A stretch of DNA of 64,000 bases from Zhongshania aquatica (GCF_027257955.1 NZ_JANZNQ010000007.1:124001-188000), one strand, 5' to 3'. Positions 1 to 8,160 are shown, counted from the first letter of the stretch. The notes: a model not told the origin generated them from the letters alone. Program-made: numbers and translations.

Positions 1-69
1 GATAGCTGCGTAAAATTTATTGATTTTGATGAGATTGATGTCGTTCCTACTAGCGAGTACTGCTATTAA
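1..69 (+). CDS. C-terminal end of an unidentified upstream gene (partial)
   Basis: The first frame is open from the window edge to a TAA at 67-69 and would give a 22-residue acidic tail ending EYCY. It lies just before ung on the same strand. Too little is present to name a family, and it may be no more than a chance open frame. Confidence 0.25.
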   Translation, partial: DSCVKFIDFDEIDVVPTSEYCY

Positions 70-134
70 TAGTTTGCTATGCTTGCCCCGCAGCTAGGGC
101 TGGGTTTAGTTTGACTATAGTGGTGGGTAATAAT

Positions 135-806
135 ATGACAATTGATTTAGATGCTTCGTGGCACGCCGCCTTGGGGCAGCAGTTTCAACTGGAATATTTT
201 CAAAATCTGATAAAATTTATTGATCGACGTTTAGCTGAGGGGGTGCGAGTTTTTCCACCAAGAGACGAATGGTTCGCCGCACTTAACAGCACGCCCACTG
301 AAAACGTTAAGGCGGTAATTATTGGGCAAGATCCCTACCATGGCTTCGGTCAAGCGCACGGGCTTAGCTTCTCTGTGCCGCGAGCGACTAGAATTCCGCC
401 TTCCTTAAGAAATATTTATAAAGAACTCCGCTCAGATTTGGGTATTGATATTCCTCAGCATGGTTGTTTGCAAGCATGGGCTGAGCGCGGCGTACTACTA
501 TTAAATAGTGTGCTGACCGTGGAGGAGGGGGCCGCCGGATCTCATCAGGGAAAGGGTTGGGAGCTATTTACTGACGCGATTATTGAGCATCTTAATAACG
601 AACGAGAAGGTGTTGTTTTTTTATTGTGGGGCAGTCACGCGCAAAAGAAAGGCGCTGTGATTAATCGGCAGCGCCATTTGGTATTAGAAGCGCCACACCC
701 ATCACCATTGTCGGCTCATCGTGGTTTTTTGGGCTGCGGCCATTTTTCTAAAGCGAATGTGTATTTGGAGGCTCGCGGCGAGACGCCCGTCAATTGGCGT
801 CTATAA
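135..806 (+). CDS. ung: Uracil-DNA glycosylase, family 1
   Basis: Removes uracil from DNA as the first step of base-excision repair. From the ATG at 135 the protein has 223 residues, normal for the family. The water-activating motif GQDPYH is at about 64-69, followed by the uracil pocket and the DNA-intercalating HPSPLSAHRG motif at about 188-197. The reading frame extends back to a TTG at 111, but the ATG at 135 fits the usual N-terminus (MTIDLDASWHAAL) and has a GGTGGG just upstream. The gene is convergent with the MerR-type regulator and the two coding ends overlap by 6 bp. Confidence 0.96.
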   Translation: MTIDLDASWHAALGQQFQLEYFQNLIKFIDRRLAEGVRVFPPRDEWFAALNSTPTENVKAVIIGQDPYHGFGQAHGLSFSVPRATRIPPSLRNIYKELRSDLGIDIPQHGCLQAWAERGVLLLNSVLTVEEGAAGSHQGKGWELFTDAIIEHLNNEREGVVFLLWGSHAQKKGAVINRQRHLVLEAPHPSPLSAHRGFLGCGHFSKANVYLEARGETPVNWRL

Positions 807-1670
807 AGCATCGTTTATTGGCGGCTGCGCCTTGTACGGAGAGTTTTTGGGTAAATCATCCATAATAGACTCTAAGGTGTCCGCTAGGAATTGACTGGCG
901 GCAATCTCCATCGCTCGGCCTAGCTCAGCATCGACTACTTTTTCGGCAAGTGGCCTAAGTTTCCATATAAGCTCCGCGATCTTTGGTAGTTCTTCCGGCG
1001 GTGGCAGTTTCTGTTCTGCGTAGGGTTCTAAAACGTGTCGCGATACCAGTTTAACAAACTCGTTGGCCACCCGTTGAACGTTGCCCCGCATCATGCGCAA
1101 AATATCCAGTAGCTCGTCCAAAGGGATACCGGTCGCACATAATTCTTCCGACACCTTAAGGGTATTCATACTAGAGACTCTTAATTGAGTGCCTGAAATA
1201 CTGAACAAACCTAAATCGTGGGCTGTTTTAACCGCTGACGGAGTGAGCTTAGTACCAAACATCTTAACTAGTTCTGTCATGGAGATGGTTGTTGGTGCTT
1301 CGTTCGTCCATGGTGAGTTGAGTGCAGACTCTATACCGAGTACTTCACTAAGACCGATGCCTTCTTCTAATGCCGAGATCAATTCCTTGATACTCGAAAG
1401 TGTGTAGCCGCGGTCTAATAAATTGGCGATTAGGCGCAACCTAGAAAGGTGGAAGTTGTTATATATACCTTTTCGGCCTTGCAGTGTTGGTGGCGGAAGT
1501 ACGCCTCGATCTTGGTAAGCACGAATATTACGAACGGTAGTATTCGCCGCTATTGCAAGCTCTTCAACGGAGTAATCACGCTGATGCTCGGTAGTCGCAA
1601 TCGTATTCGAAAAGTTCGTTTGCGGCAGTAGCTGTGCCATATTACTTATGGTGTCTTCCGGAAATTTCAT
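801..1670 (-). CDS. MerR-family regulator with a second MerR-like helix-turn-helix
   Basis: About 289 residues. Residues ~33-102 are a standard MerR winged helix-turn-helix with the motif RAYQDRGVLPPP. Residues ~129-195 repeat the same pattern in degenerate form (MTELVKMFG, then HDLGLF, then GIPLDELLDIL), so the protein seems to hold two tandem MerR-like DNA-binding units. The C-terminal ~90 residues are helical, with no recognisable ligand domain and no cysteine cluster typical of metal or redox MerR sensors. The frame can start at a GTG (1679) or the ATG (1670); neither has a well-spaced Shine-Dalgarno. It is divergent from the TonB receptor gene, so it is the natural candidate regulator of the catabolic locus to 10557. 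That role is inference. Confidence 0.8.
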   Translation of the reverse strand: MKFPEDTISNMAQLLPQTNFSNTIATTEHQRDYSVEELAIAANTTVRNIRAYQDRGVLPPPTLQGRKGIYNNFHLSRLRLIANLLDRGYTLSSIKELISALEEGIGLSEVLGIESALNSPWTNEAPTTISMTELVKMFGTKLTPSAVKTAHDLGLFSISGTQLRVSSMNTLKVSEELCATGIPLDELLDILRMMRGNVQRVANEFVKLVSRHVLEPYAEQKLPPPEELPKIAELIWKLRPLAEKVVDAELGRAMEIAASQFLADTLESIMDDLPKNSPYKAQPPINDAL

Positions 1671-1709
1671 ACTTCTCACTGCGCTTGACGCCCTCTAAAT
1701 GTGAATGTG

Positions 1710-1786
1710 GTCTGCCGTAAACATATCAATGTTACCGTTTGATTTTCTCTGAGGCTTCCGCTGAATACAATTTTGCGACGGCAGAC
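1710..1786. promoter_or_regulatory. Widely spaced 9-bp perfect inverted repeat in the divergent control region
   Basis: GTCTGCCGT at 1710-1718 is matched exactly by ACGGCAGAC at 1778-1786. The stretch between the arms holds AACAT-N4-ATGTT (within 1720-1733) and a TGTTACC near 1730, which resembles the TGTTACAT half-site found downstream. The region is upstream of the regulator and may hold its own promoter and an autoregulatory site. No experiment or known consensus supports this. Confidence 0.35.
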
Positions 1787-1837
1787 ACAAATATTTAAGC
1801 TAAACTATTTGCAATGGTGTCATCGTCAACATTTTTC

Positions 1838-1886
1838 TTGACATATTATGGGTCTCAGATTAATGTCTCATCATTCGATGTCACAT
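1838..1886 (+). promoter_or_regulatory. Promoter/operator of the TonB receptor, closely matched at 6225-6273
   Basis: A -35 box TTGACA (1838-1843), a 17-nt spacer and a weak -10 TAATGT (1861-1866) are followed by two direct repeats 15 bp apart, TGTCTCAT (1864-1871) and TGTCACAT (1879-1886). The same elements with the same spacings occur before the 6302 operon, including an identical AGATTAATGT block. This repetition is strong evidence for a shared control site. The TAATGT is a poor -10 match, which fits an activator-dependent promoter. Confidence 0.6.
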
Positions 1887-1932
1887 AGTGGCATGTAGTA
1901 TAACAATAAATTTGGATAACAGGTCTCAAATT

Positions 1933-4413
1933 ATGAGTAGTCGCAGTACATCCGTCTCGTTTTGTTTTTTGGCATTAGTCTTGGCTCCGACAACATTAAT
2001 GGCGGCTATGCTCGAAGAGGTCGTGGTTACCGCACAGCATCGAACTCAGAATCTCCAAGATGTTCCAGTTTCGGTCAGCGCCATTAGTGGCGAAAAAATG
2101 ATGGAGGCAGGCATCAACCGCATGGAAGACCTGCAAGCCTACGTGCCTAACCTAACTGTTACGGAAAGCGGGATCAGTACCGATATTTACATTCGCGGCA
2201 TTGGCACCGGAATGAATCAAGGTTTTGAGCAGTCTGTCGGTATGTATGTTGACGGTATTTATTACGGGCGCGCTCAGTTAGCGCGGGCACCGTTTCTAGA
2301 TTTGGAGCGCGTTGAGGTACTGCGCGGTCCGCAGAATATTTTACAAGGTAAAAACAGTATTGCGGGTGCGATTAACATCATTACGGCTTCGCCTAGTAGT
2401 GAAGTGGAAGGGCTGTTTTCTGCGCTGTACGAGCCGGAGATGGAAGAGAAAGTCCTTGATTTAATGCTGTCTGGACCGATTACCGACAATTTTGGTCTTC
2501 GTTTCGCGGCGCGCTTAAGAGACTACGGTGGCTTCATGACCAATGAGCTGAATGGCGACGTTGGACCGCAGTATGACCAAGGGACCTATCGTTTAAAGGC
2601 GTTTTGGGACGCGAGTGATCGCACCTCGGTGACTGCCAAGCTTGAACTGGGGCGGTTTGACTCGGTGGGGCGCCAAGCGGAGATAATAAATGATGAACCT
2701 TCGACGTCCAGTAACCCAGTATTGGCCGGGCGGACTCAAGCTGAAATATTGGATCGCACTTTTATTCCGGGCATTATTGATGTCGACGTTGATGAATCGG
2801 TAAATAATAATTTTCAGGATTTCAGAAACTCAACTAACGGTAATTACAGTAATAACGATACCAAGAATCTGACTATTAACGTCACTCATCAGACCGAGAA
2901 CGATCATATCTTTACGTGGATAACTGGTCTGATGGGGTATAAGTATGACGATCTCTGTGATTGTGATGCGACTTCGGCTGAACTATTTAAGTTTGAATTG
3001 GCGGAAGATTATAAACAAATCAGTCAGGAGCTTCGGTGGATATCGCCTGCAGGCGGAAAAATTGACTATATAGGTGGTGTTTACTTTCAGTACAACGACT
3101 TGAAGTTCAACGATAAATTGATCCAAGACTCGAATCTCGTTGTTAAACTGGTTAACGCGCTTGATCTTGCGGAGGCAGGCGCTCGAGGTGATATCGATCC
3201 TTTGGGTTCGGGCTTGGGGTTGGCGCCTGAAGAGATTTTGGGTGTTGGTGATGCGGGCAACGCGATTGCTAATATTGAGGGGCCTCGGGAGTTTTTAAGT
3301 GAAACAAAAATAGCATCAGCTTTTTTGCAAGCAACCATCAATATGACTGAGGCCCTGCGTTTAACGCTCGGTGGGCGCTATACTTATGAGAATAAAACCG
3401 GTTCGCGGCACTTAACGCTTACTGACCTAGAGGGTAATGAGCTGCCGCTGGGGGAGATTGATACAGTCGTTGCAAATACGTTTGCGGTAGAGCGACACAA
3501 CTTAAAAGGCGAGCGTAGTGAGGCGCAGTTTTCTCCGCTGATTAATCTTCAGTGGGATTTTTCGGTTGATGGAATGGCCTATGCGACAGCGAGCCGCGGC
3601 TACAAATCCGGCGGTTTTGACGCCAGATCGAATGCTACCCCTGATGACGAACTTACCCCTAGGAACCCTTCGGCATTGATTCCCAATCAAACGGTATTGA
3701 TAGGCACCTTTGAGTACGGTGAAGAAGAGGCAACGAGTTATGAGCTAGGTATTAAAACAGGGCTTTTAGATGGCGCGGCTGAACTTAACGCGGCGTTGTT
3801 TTATACCGAGTACGACAATCTCCAAATTAGCATATTTGACGGTACCGTTGGGTTCAAAGTGGGTAATGCTAAAAAAGCGGTCAATATGGGCTTGGAGTTG
3901 GATGGTCGCTGGCAGATAACCGACTATTTCCGTATTGGTGGGGCGCTGGCTCTGCTAGATTTTGAATTCAAAGATTTTACCAACGGCCAATGTCAGCAGG
4001 ATCAGGTACCGAACTCTCCGAACGGTAGAGATTGTGATTACACTGGCATGACTAATCAGTACGTGTCAGATTGGTCAGGCACATTATTGGCAGGTTTTGA
4101 GGCGCCAATTACAGACACATTAGGTATCGGTTTGGGACTGGACGTGGTTTTCACTAGTGATTACAACCCGTCGTCGAATCTTGATGCGCGAGTGCAGCAA
4201 GATACATTCTTTAAGGTGAATGCGCGGGCAGGTATCGGTGCGATTGACCGGAGCTGGGAGCTAGCCTTGGTCGGTAAAAACCTGACAGATGAAATTATCA
4301 TGGTTTACGCTGCAGATACGCCCTTAGCCAAAACCCTTTTTGGCACTACTAGTCATACCGGCTTTTTTGACGCTCCTCGTTCTGTAGCGATGCAATTTAC
4401 TTATAGGATGTAA
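1933..4413 (+). CDS. TonB-dependent outer-membrane receptor
   Basis: An 826-residue outer-membrane gated channel. A signal peptide (residues 1 to ~25) is followed at once by a TonB-box-like EEVVVTAQ at 28-35, an N-terminal plug domain (DVPVSVSAISGEKM, then VEVLRGPQNILQGKN) and a long beta-barrel. The barrel ends in FTYRM, so the usual terminal aromatic residue is not the very last one. It looks like the catabolic receptors common in marine and sphingomonad-like bacteria rather than a defined siderophore type, but the substrate cannot be read from sequence. The ATG at 1933 is preferred to a GTG at 1888 because it gives a clean signal peptide. It sits beside hydrophobic-substrate enzymes and shares a promoter element with them, so it probably imports their substrate. 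Confidence 0.9.
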   Translation: MSSRSTSVSFCFLALVLAPTTLMAAMLEEVVVTAQHRTQNLQDVPVSVSAISGEKMMEAGINRMEDLQAYVPNLTVTESGISTDIYIRGIGTGMNQGFEQSVGMYVDGIYYGRAQLARAPFLDLERVEVLRGPQNILQGKNSIAGAINIITASPSSEVEGLFSALYEPEMEEKVLDLMLSGPITDNFGLRFAARLRDYGGFMTNELNGDVGPQYDQGTYRLKAFWDASDRTSVTAKLELGRFDSVGRQAEIINDEPSTSSNPVLAGRTQAEILDRTFIPGIIDVDVDESVNNNFQDFRNSTNGNYSNNDTKNLTINVTHQTENDHIFTWITGLMGYKYDDLCDCDATSAELFKFELAEDYKQISQELRWISPAGGKIDYIGGVYFQYNDLKFNDKLIQDSNLVVKLVNALDLAEAGARGDIDPLGSGLGLAPEEILGVGDAGNAIANIEGPREFLSETKIASAFLQATINMTEALRLTLGGRYTYENKTGSRHLTLTDLEGNELPLGEIDTVVANTFAVERHNLKGERSEAQFSPLINLQWDFSVDGMAYATASRGYKSGGFDARSNATPDDELTPRNPSALIPNQTVLIGTFEYGEEEATSYELGIKTGLLDGAAELNAALFYTEYDNLQISIFDGTVGFKVGNAKKAVNMGLELDGRWQITDYFRIGGALALLDFEFKDFTNGQCQQDQVPNSPNGRDCDYTGMTNQYVSDWSGTLLAGFEAPITDTLGIGLGLDVVFTSDYNPSSNLDARVQQDTFFKVNARAGIGAIDRSWELALVGKNLTDEIIMVYAADTPLAKTLFGTTSHTGFFDAPRSVAMQFTYRM

Positions 4414-4427
4414 ATAATTCCTGACGG

Positions 4428-4453
4428 CCGCCAGAACTTTATCTTTCTGGTGG
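4428..4453 (+). terminator. Hairpin after the TonB receptor gene
   Basis: CCGCCAGAA (4428-4436) pairs with TTCTGGTGG (4445-4453), nine pairs counting one G-U, around an 8-nt loop. No U-tract follows, so it is a weak terminator or an mRNA-stabilising structure. Confidence 0.4.
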
Positions 4454-4501
4454 TCCTCTAATTTATGTGGCTCGCTGAATGTTTTGTCGATGGAGACAAG
4501 G

Positions 4502-5167
4502 ATGAATCAATTTAAGAATCAATGTGTGGTGCTGCTTGCGTTTTTGCTACTTAGCCTTTCGTCGGTGGCGTCAGAGTGGAAGCTCGAGAAAGATAAAGAC
4601 GGTATTCAGGTATATACCCGCGAAGTGGAAGGCTCAGCCTATAAGGCGTTTCGTGGTGAGTCGGTTATCGATGCTGAGTTAAATCAAGTGATGGCCTTGC
4701 TGGACGATACCAAGGGCTTTGTACATTGGATGTTTAACTGTAAAAATCCGACACTTCTTTACAAGGCGAGCTTACTGGATCGATATCAGTATTTGGTTAA
4801 CGATTTTCCTTGGCCTGCTGCAGATAGAGAGATGATCTTGCGTAATGAGATATCTCAAGATCCTGTTAGTCGTAAGACAATAGTTAAGCTTACTGGGGTG
4901 ACGGCAGACGCTCTGCCTGAATCGGCAAAATCGACCTTACCTACAAAAACTGATGCGGTAAGGGTGGAAGAAGTGGAGGGCTTTTTTGAGCTAACTCCGC
5001 TTAGTGATACTCAGACTAAAGTTGTATTTCAGTTGCACTTAAATCCGGTAGGTGCACTCCCTTCAGGTTTAGTGAACGCGATGATCGTGGATAATCCCTT
5101 TGAGACTCTGAAAGCCATGCGTAAAAGGGTAGTACTACCTGAATACGCTAATTTTAATCCGTTTTAA
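4502..5167 (+). CDS. Exported START-domain lipid-binding protein
   Basis: A 221-residue protein with a signal peptide (hydrophobic VVLLAFLLLSLSSVAS, cleaved near residue 24) followed by one START-type ligand-binding domain (begins WKLEKDKDGIQVYTREVEGS; later FPWPAADREMILRN). START domains hold hydrophobic ligands such as sterols or lipids in a deep cavity, so this is probably a periplasmic carrier or chaperone for a hydrophobic compound. The ATG at 4502 is chosen over one at 4490 because GGAGACAAGG lies at the right distance and the signal peptide starts there. It follows the TonB receptor in the same direction, and transport of the same molecule after outer-membrane uptake is a reasonable inference. 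Confidence 0.8.
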   Translation: MNQFKNQCVVLLAFLLLSLSSVASEWKLEKDKDGIQVYTREVEGSAYKAFRGESVIDAELNQVMALLDDTKGFVHWMFNCKNPTLLYKASLLDRYQYLVNDFPWPAADREMILRNEISQDPVSRKTIVKLTGVTADALPESAKSTLPTKTDAVRVEEVEGFFELTPLSDTQTKVVFQLHLNPVGALPSGLVNAMIVDNPFETLKAMRKRVVLPEYANFNPF

Positions 5168-5176
5168 ATAGTCCGC

Positions 5177-5185
5177 TGTTACATC
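5177..5185 (+). promoter_or_regulatory. Single TGTTACATC half-site before the epoxide-hydrolase-like gene
   Basis: TGTTACATCGCT closely matches TGTTACATCACT in the 6225-6273 element. There is no TTGACA box at the matching distance, so it may be a lone regulator half-site or chance. Confidence 0.25.
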
Positions 5186-5234
5186 GCTACGTTCAATTTC
5201 ATTCTCTGTGAGATTTTCACTATTGGAGCGCTCT

Positions 5235-6173
5235 ATGAAAATGAAGATAGATGATGAGCGTAGCGAAGGTGGTCGGACAGCAAAGAACCCCCCCTATCTA
5301 CAGTATTGTGATTCTGGCGATGTACGTCTCGCTGTTTATTGTCAGGGTGACCCAAGTAAACCAAATATTGTCTTAGTCCATGGTTATCCCGATGACAGCC
5401 AGGTTTGGGATTTATTGGTAAACCAGCTTGCGGATCAGTTTTATATTATTCGATATGATGTTCGCGGCGCAGGAAATTCGACTACACCCGCAAATAGAAG
5501 CGACTATTTATTAGCCTATCTCAAGGCTGATTTACAAGCGGTAACGACTAAGTTTTGTAGCCGTACACGTTTCCATTTGGTTGGCCACGATTGGGGTTCA
5601 GTACAAAGCTGGGAGTCGGTGACTTGCCCCACATTCCGGGAGAAAATTCTTTCTTACACATCGATATCTGGTCCCTGTCTCGACCACGTTGGCCACTGGT
5701 TTAGGCGGCGTTGGAGAGAGTCAGGAGGACCTCGTTCTGTTATTCAGCAGATTTTTCAGTCTTGGTATATATGGCTCTTCAAACTGCCTTTCCTTGCGCC
5801 TTTGCTTTGGCGAACGGTGTTAGGTCGGCATTGGCTGAGGATAATGAGGGCACTAGAAAGCATTAATACCCAACATGTTACCTTGGCTCAAGGTGTTCAT
5901 CGTCAACGAGATGGTATTAATGGCATCGAGTTATATCGTGCAAATTGCCTACGATATTTTCGATCACCGCGCGAGCGTATCAGTAACCGGCCAGTGCAGC
6001 TTGTTATTCCTACTCGAGATCGGTTTCTAAATGCGGATTTATACTCGGAGACCGCGGCGTGGGTTTCGAACATCGTGATTCACCGTATTGACGGGGGGCA
6101 TTGGCTGCCTTTGTCACATCCCCACATTTTGGCAACCTTGATTGGCGATTTTGTCACTAAAACCGAGCCCTAG
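5235..6173 (+). CDS. Alpha/beta hydrolase with an aspartate nucleophile (epoxide hydrolase or haloalkane dehalogenase type)
   Basis: 312 residues with the alpha/beta-hydrolase fold. The oxyanion HGYPDDSQVW motif is at ~49-58. The nucleophile elbow reads GHDWGS, putting Asp119 where esterases have Ser; this is the signature of the epoxide hydrolase/haloalkane dehalogenase/fluoroacetate dehalogenase branch. A late Asp (TRDRFLN) and His (GGHWLPLSHP) complete a triad. There is no signal peptide, so it is cytoplasmic. The ATG at 5235 has GGAG six bases upstream. Opening an epoxide made during oxidation of an unsaturated substrate would fit the surrounding oxidative genes, but the substrate is unknown. 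Confidence 0.82.
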   Translation: MKMKIDDERSEGGRTAKNPPYLQYCDSGDVRLAVYCQGDPSKPNIVLVHGYPDDSQVWDLLVNQLADQFYIIRYDVRGAGNSTTPANRSDYLLAYLKADLQAVTTKFCSRTRFHLVGHDWGSVQSWESVTCPTFREKILSYTSISGPCLDHVGHWFRRRWRESGGPRSVIQQIFQSWYIWLFKLPFLAPLLWRTVLGRHWLRIMRALESINTQHVTLAQGVHRQRDGINGIELYRANCLRYFRSPRERISNRPVQLVIPTRDRFLNADLYSETAAWVSNIVIHRIDGGHWLPLSHPHILATLIGDFVTKTEP

Positions 6174-6224
6174 TGGTCGATTTTCTTTAGTTTGTTTTCT
6201 AATGAAAGTTTCAGATAAATTTAC

Positions 6225-6273
6225 TTGACATTAAATGATGTCAAGATTAATGTTACATCACTTGGTGTTACAT
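6225..6273 (+). promoter_or_regulatory. Promoter/operator of the oxidation operon, closely matched at 1838-1886
   Basis: TTGACA (6225-6230), 17 nt, TAATGT (6248-6253), with direct repeats TGTTACAT at 6251-6258 and 6266-6273, 15 bp apart. The -35 box also lies inside a perfect inverted repeat, TTGACAT (6225-6231) and ATGTCAA (6238-6244). Box order, spacings and the AGATTAATGT block match the TonB receptor promoter, so one regulator probably controls both. AAGGGG lies seven bases before the ATG at 6302. Confidence 0.62.
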
Positions 6274-6301
6274 AATAAAATGATTCATAAGGGGATGCTT
6301 T

Positions 6302-7159
6302 ATGAAAGCTATAGTTCAGCCTGTACGTCGTAATCTTGAATTTAATCTGCCTAAAGATCGTATCGGCGATTGGCACGCCGGTGGTGCACACATCACTCAC
6401 TTTTTTAATGCCTTGTCTATTTTCTTTCCTGATGGCGAACGCTTTTTTATAGACAGTGTTCGTAACTACCGAGATCGCATTCAAGATCCCGAGTTGAAGG
6501 AGTCTGTCCGTGGTTTCATCGGTCAAGAGGCAATGCACGGACGAGAGCATGAAGAATACAATGATGCTTTAGTGCAGAAAGGCATGCCGGCAGATCGCTA
6601 TGGCCGCATTGTTGTTCGTTTACTAAAGTTATCTGCCCGCTTTACGCCGAAGTCGGCGCAGCTTGCAGTCACCATAGCGCTGGAACATCTCACTGCTATT
6701 TTAGCCAATATGGTATTAAGTGAGCCACGTAGCCTTGAAGGCGCAGAGCCACGGTATGCCGCAATTTGGAAGTGGCATGCATTGGAAGAAACCGAGCACA
6801 AGGCGGTGGCTTATGATGTGTATCAGAAGGTATTGGGCGGAGGTATTGTTGGGTATTTACACCGCTGTTTTGCTTTGATAACAGCAACAACTATTTTTTG
6901 GATGATGGTTATCCCGTTTCATATTGGTTTGGTGCGTCGCGAAGGTCAGCTATTTAACCTTGTTGGCTGGTTTAAGGTGATGAATTTCTTGTGGGGTTCT
7001 CCAGGCATGCTGCGTAGAACTATTCCTGACTGGCTGGACTACTTTAAGCCCGGTTTCCATCCCTGGGATCACGATAATGCACAGTACCTAGATGAAGTCG
7101 ATTCTTTGGTCGATGAAGTCGCTGGCTACGATAACAAGGTGGCGGGCGCTGCAGCATGA
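6302..7159 (+). CDS. PF10118 'metal-dependent hydrolase' family protein with a ferritin-like diiron ligand pattern
   Basis: 285 residues, cytoplasmic, mostly helical, with a hydrophobic stretch near 190-215. The family is annotated as a predicted metal-dependent hydrolase, but the protein has the ligand order of four-helix diiron proteins: Glu46, Glu76-x-x-His79, Glu128, Glu163-x-x-His166, with helix-like spacings. That pattern suits an oxygenase or hydroxylase better than a hydrolase. Family membership is judged from the motifs GERFFIDSVRNYRD and FIGQEAMHGREH. It is the first gene of a tight operon with an esterase (4-bp overlap), a BVMO and an SDR, so it may carry out the first oxygenation of the substrate. 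The oxygenase role is inference. Confidence 0.8.
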   Translation: MKAIVQPVRRNLEFNLPKDRIGDWHAGGAHITHFFNALSIFFPDGERFFIDSVRNYRDRIQDPELKESVRGFIGQEAMHGREHEEYNDALVQKGMPADRYGRIVVRLLKLSARFTPKSAQLAVTIALEHLTAILANMVLSEPRSLEGAEPRYAAIWKWHALEETEHKAVAYDVYQKVLGGGIVGYLHRCFALITATTIFWMMVIPFHIGLVRREGQLFNLVGWFKVMNFLWGSPGMLRRTIPDWLDYFKPGFHPWDHDNAQYLDEVDSLVDEVAGYDNKVAGAAA

Positions 7160-8157
7160 ATGCGGTGAGTGAGATTGCAGATAGAAACACTGCAATTTTG
7201 GCAGAAATAGATGTAATGCGTGATCGATATTTGGCAACGCCATTGGCGAGCATCGATAAAGATGCGCTAGCAAAATGGCGCCCGAAAGCCACATTGTGGC
7301 AACGTCTGCAGCCCTTAATGGGTATGCAGGCGGGTTTGAAGCGCAGGGTGGCGCAAGTCGGTGATCACGATATTTGTTATTGGGCCGGCGGTAATAGCGC
7401 TGGGCCGGTAGTAGTTCTTCTTCATGGTTTCGGCTCTAGCAAAGAAAATTGGAGCTATTTGGCGGCAAAGCTACGTCGAGACTACTATCTGTTGGTGCCC
7501 GATTTGGCCGGATTTGGTGATAGCAGTTTTCACGCCGATTCAGATTATCGAATGGCTGAGCAAGCTGACCGTATCGCCGCATGGTTGCAAATTTTAAGAG
7601 TAGATAAAGCGCATGTCTCCGGTAGCTCGATGGGCGGGGCAATTGCTGCCCAGCTTGCGTCGCGTCATCCGCAGCTTGTCGACACGCTATGCTTAATGAA
7701 TTCTGCGGGCGTGCCGGGTAGACACCTTAGTCAGTTGGAGAGTGGTTTGGCGGCGGGCGTTAATTATCTTTCGCCGGCGCAGCCACATGATACTTTGCTA
7801 GTTTTCGCAATAGCTTTGCATAGGCGTCACCGGTTTTTTGGGATGGTGTTGAGCTTTTTCATGGCGGGTGCGATGAGTCATCGTAAGCAGGTAAATGACT
7901 ACATTTTTTCCCATTTGGTTGATTCTCTAAAACACACTTATCTTTGTTTAAACAAGATTAAGGCGCCGACCTTAGTATTGTGGGGCGATTCGGATCAGGT
8001 GTTAGATGTCACCTGCGCCGATCAATTTTGTGAGCAAATTGTCGGTGCTAAAGCGATGATTTTGCCCTCTGTTGGCCACTTACCTATGTTAGAAGAGCCG
8101 GGACTGACGGCAAGAGTGCTGAGTGACTTCTGGCGTGCTGGAACGAGAGTGATTTAA
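7156..8157 (+). CDS. Alpha/beta hydrolase (serine esterase/lipase type)
   Basis: 333 residues. The oxyanion motif HGFGSS starts at His90, the nucleophile elbow is GSSMGG with Ser158, the acid lies in WGDSDQ, and the His in SVGHLPMLEEP. This is a complete Ser-Asp-His triad of an ester-cleaving hydrolase. An N-terminal extension of ~60 residues precedes the core. The start ATG overlaps the previous stop in an ATGA junction, so translation is probably coupled, and the BVMO gene begins three bases after its stop. In this setting the likely role is cleaving the ester made by the BVMO into an acid and an alcohol. The exact substrate is not visible. Confidence 0.86.
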   Translation: MNAVSEIADRNTAILAEIDVMRDRYLATPLASIDKDALAKWRPKATLWQRLQPLMGMQAGLKRRVAQVGDHDICYWAGGNSAGPVVVLLHGFGSSKENWSYLAAKLRRDYYLLVPDLAGFGDSSFHADSDYRMAEQADRIAAWLQILRVDKAHVSGSSMGGAIAAQLASRHPQLVDTLCLMNSAGVPGRHLSQLESGLAAGVNYLSPAQPHDTLLVFAIALHRRHRFFGMVLSFFMAGAMSHRKQVNDYIFSHLVDSLKHTYLCLNKIKAPTLVLWGDSDQVLDVTCADQFCEQIVGAKAMILPSVGHLPMLEEPGLTARVLSDFWRAGTRVI

Positions 8158-8160
8158 GTA

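Noticed and set aside
10-224. A 14-bp sequence (TAAAATTTATTGAT) occurs at 10-24 and again near 210-224, both coding KFID.
   Set aside because: Short AT-rich match in ordinary coding sequence; no longer repeat around it, so chance is likely.
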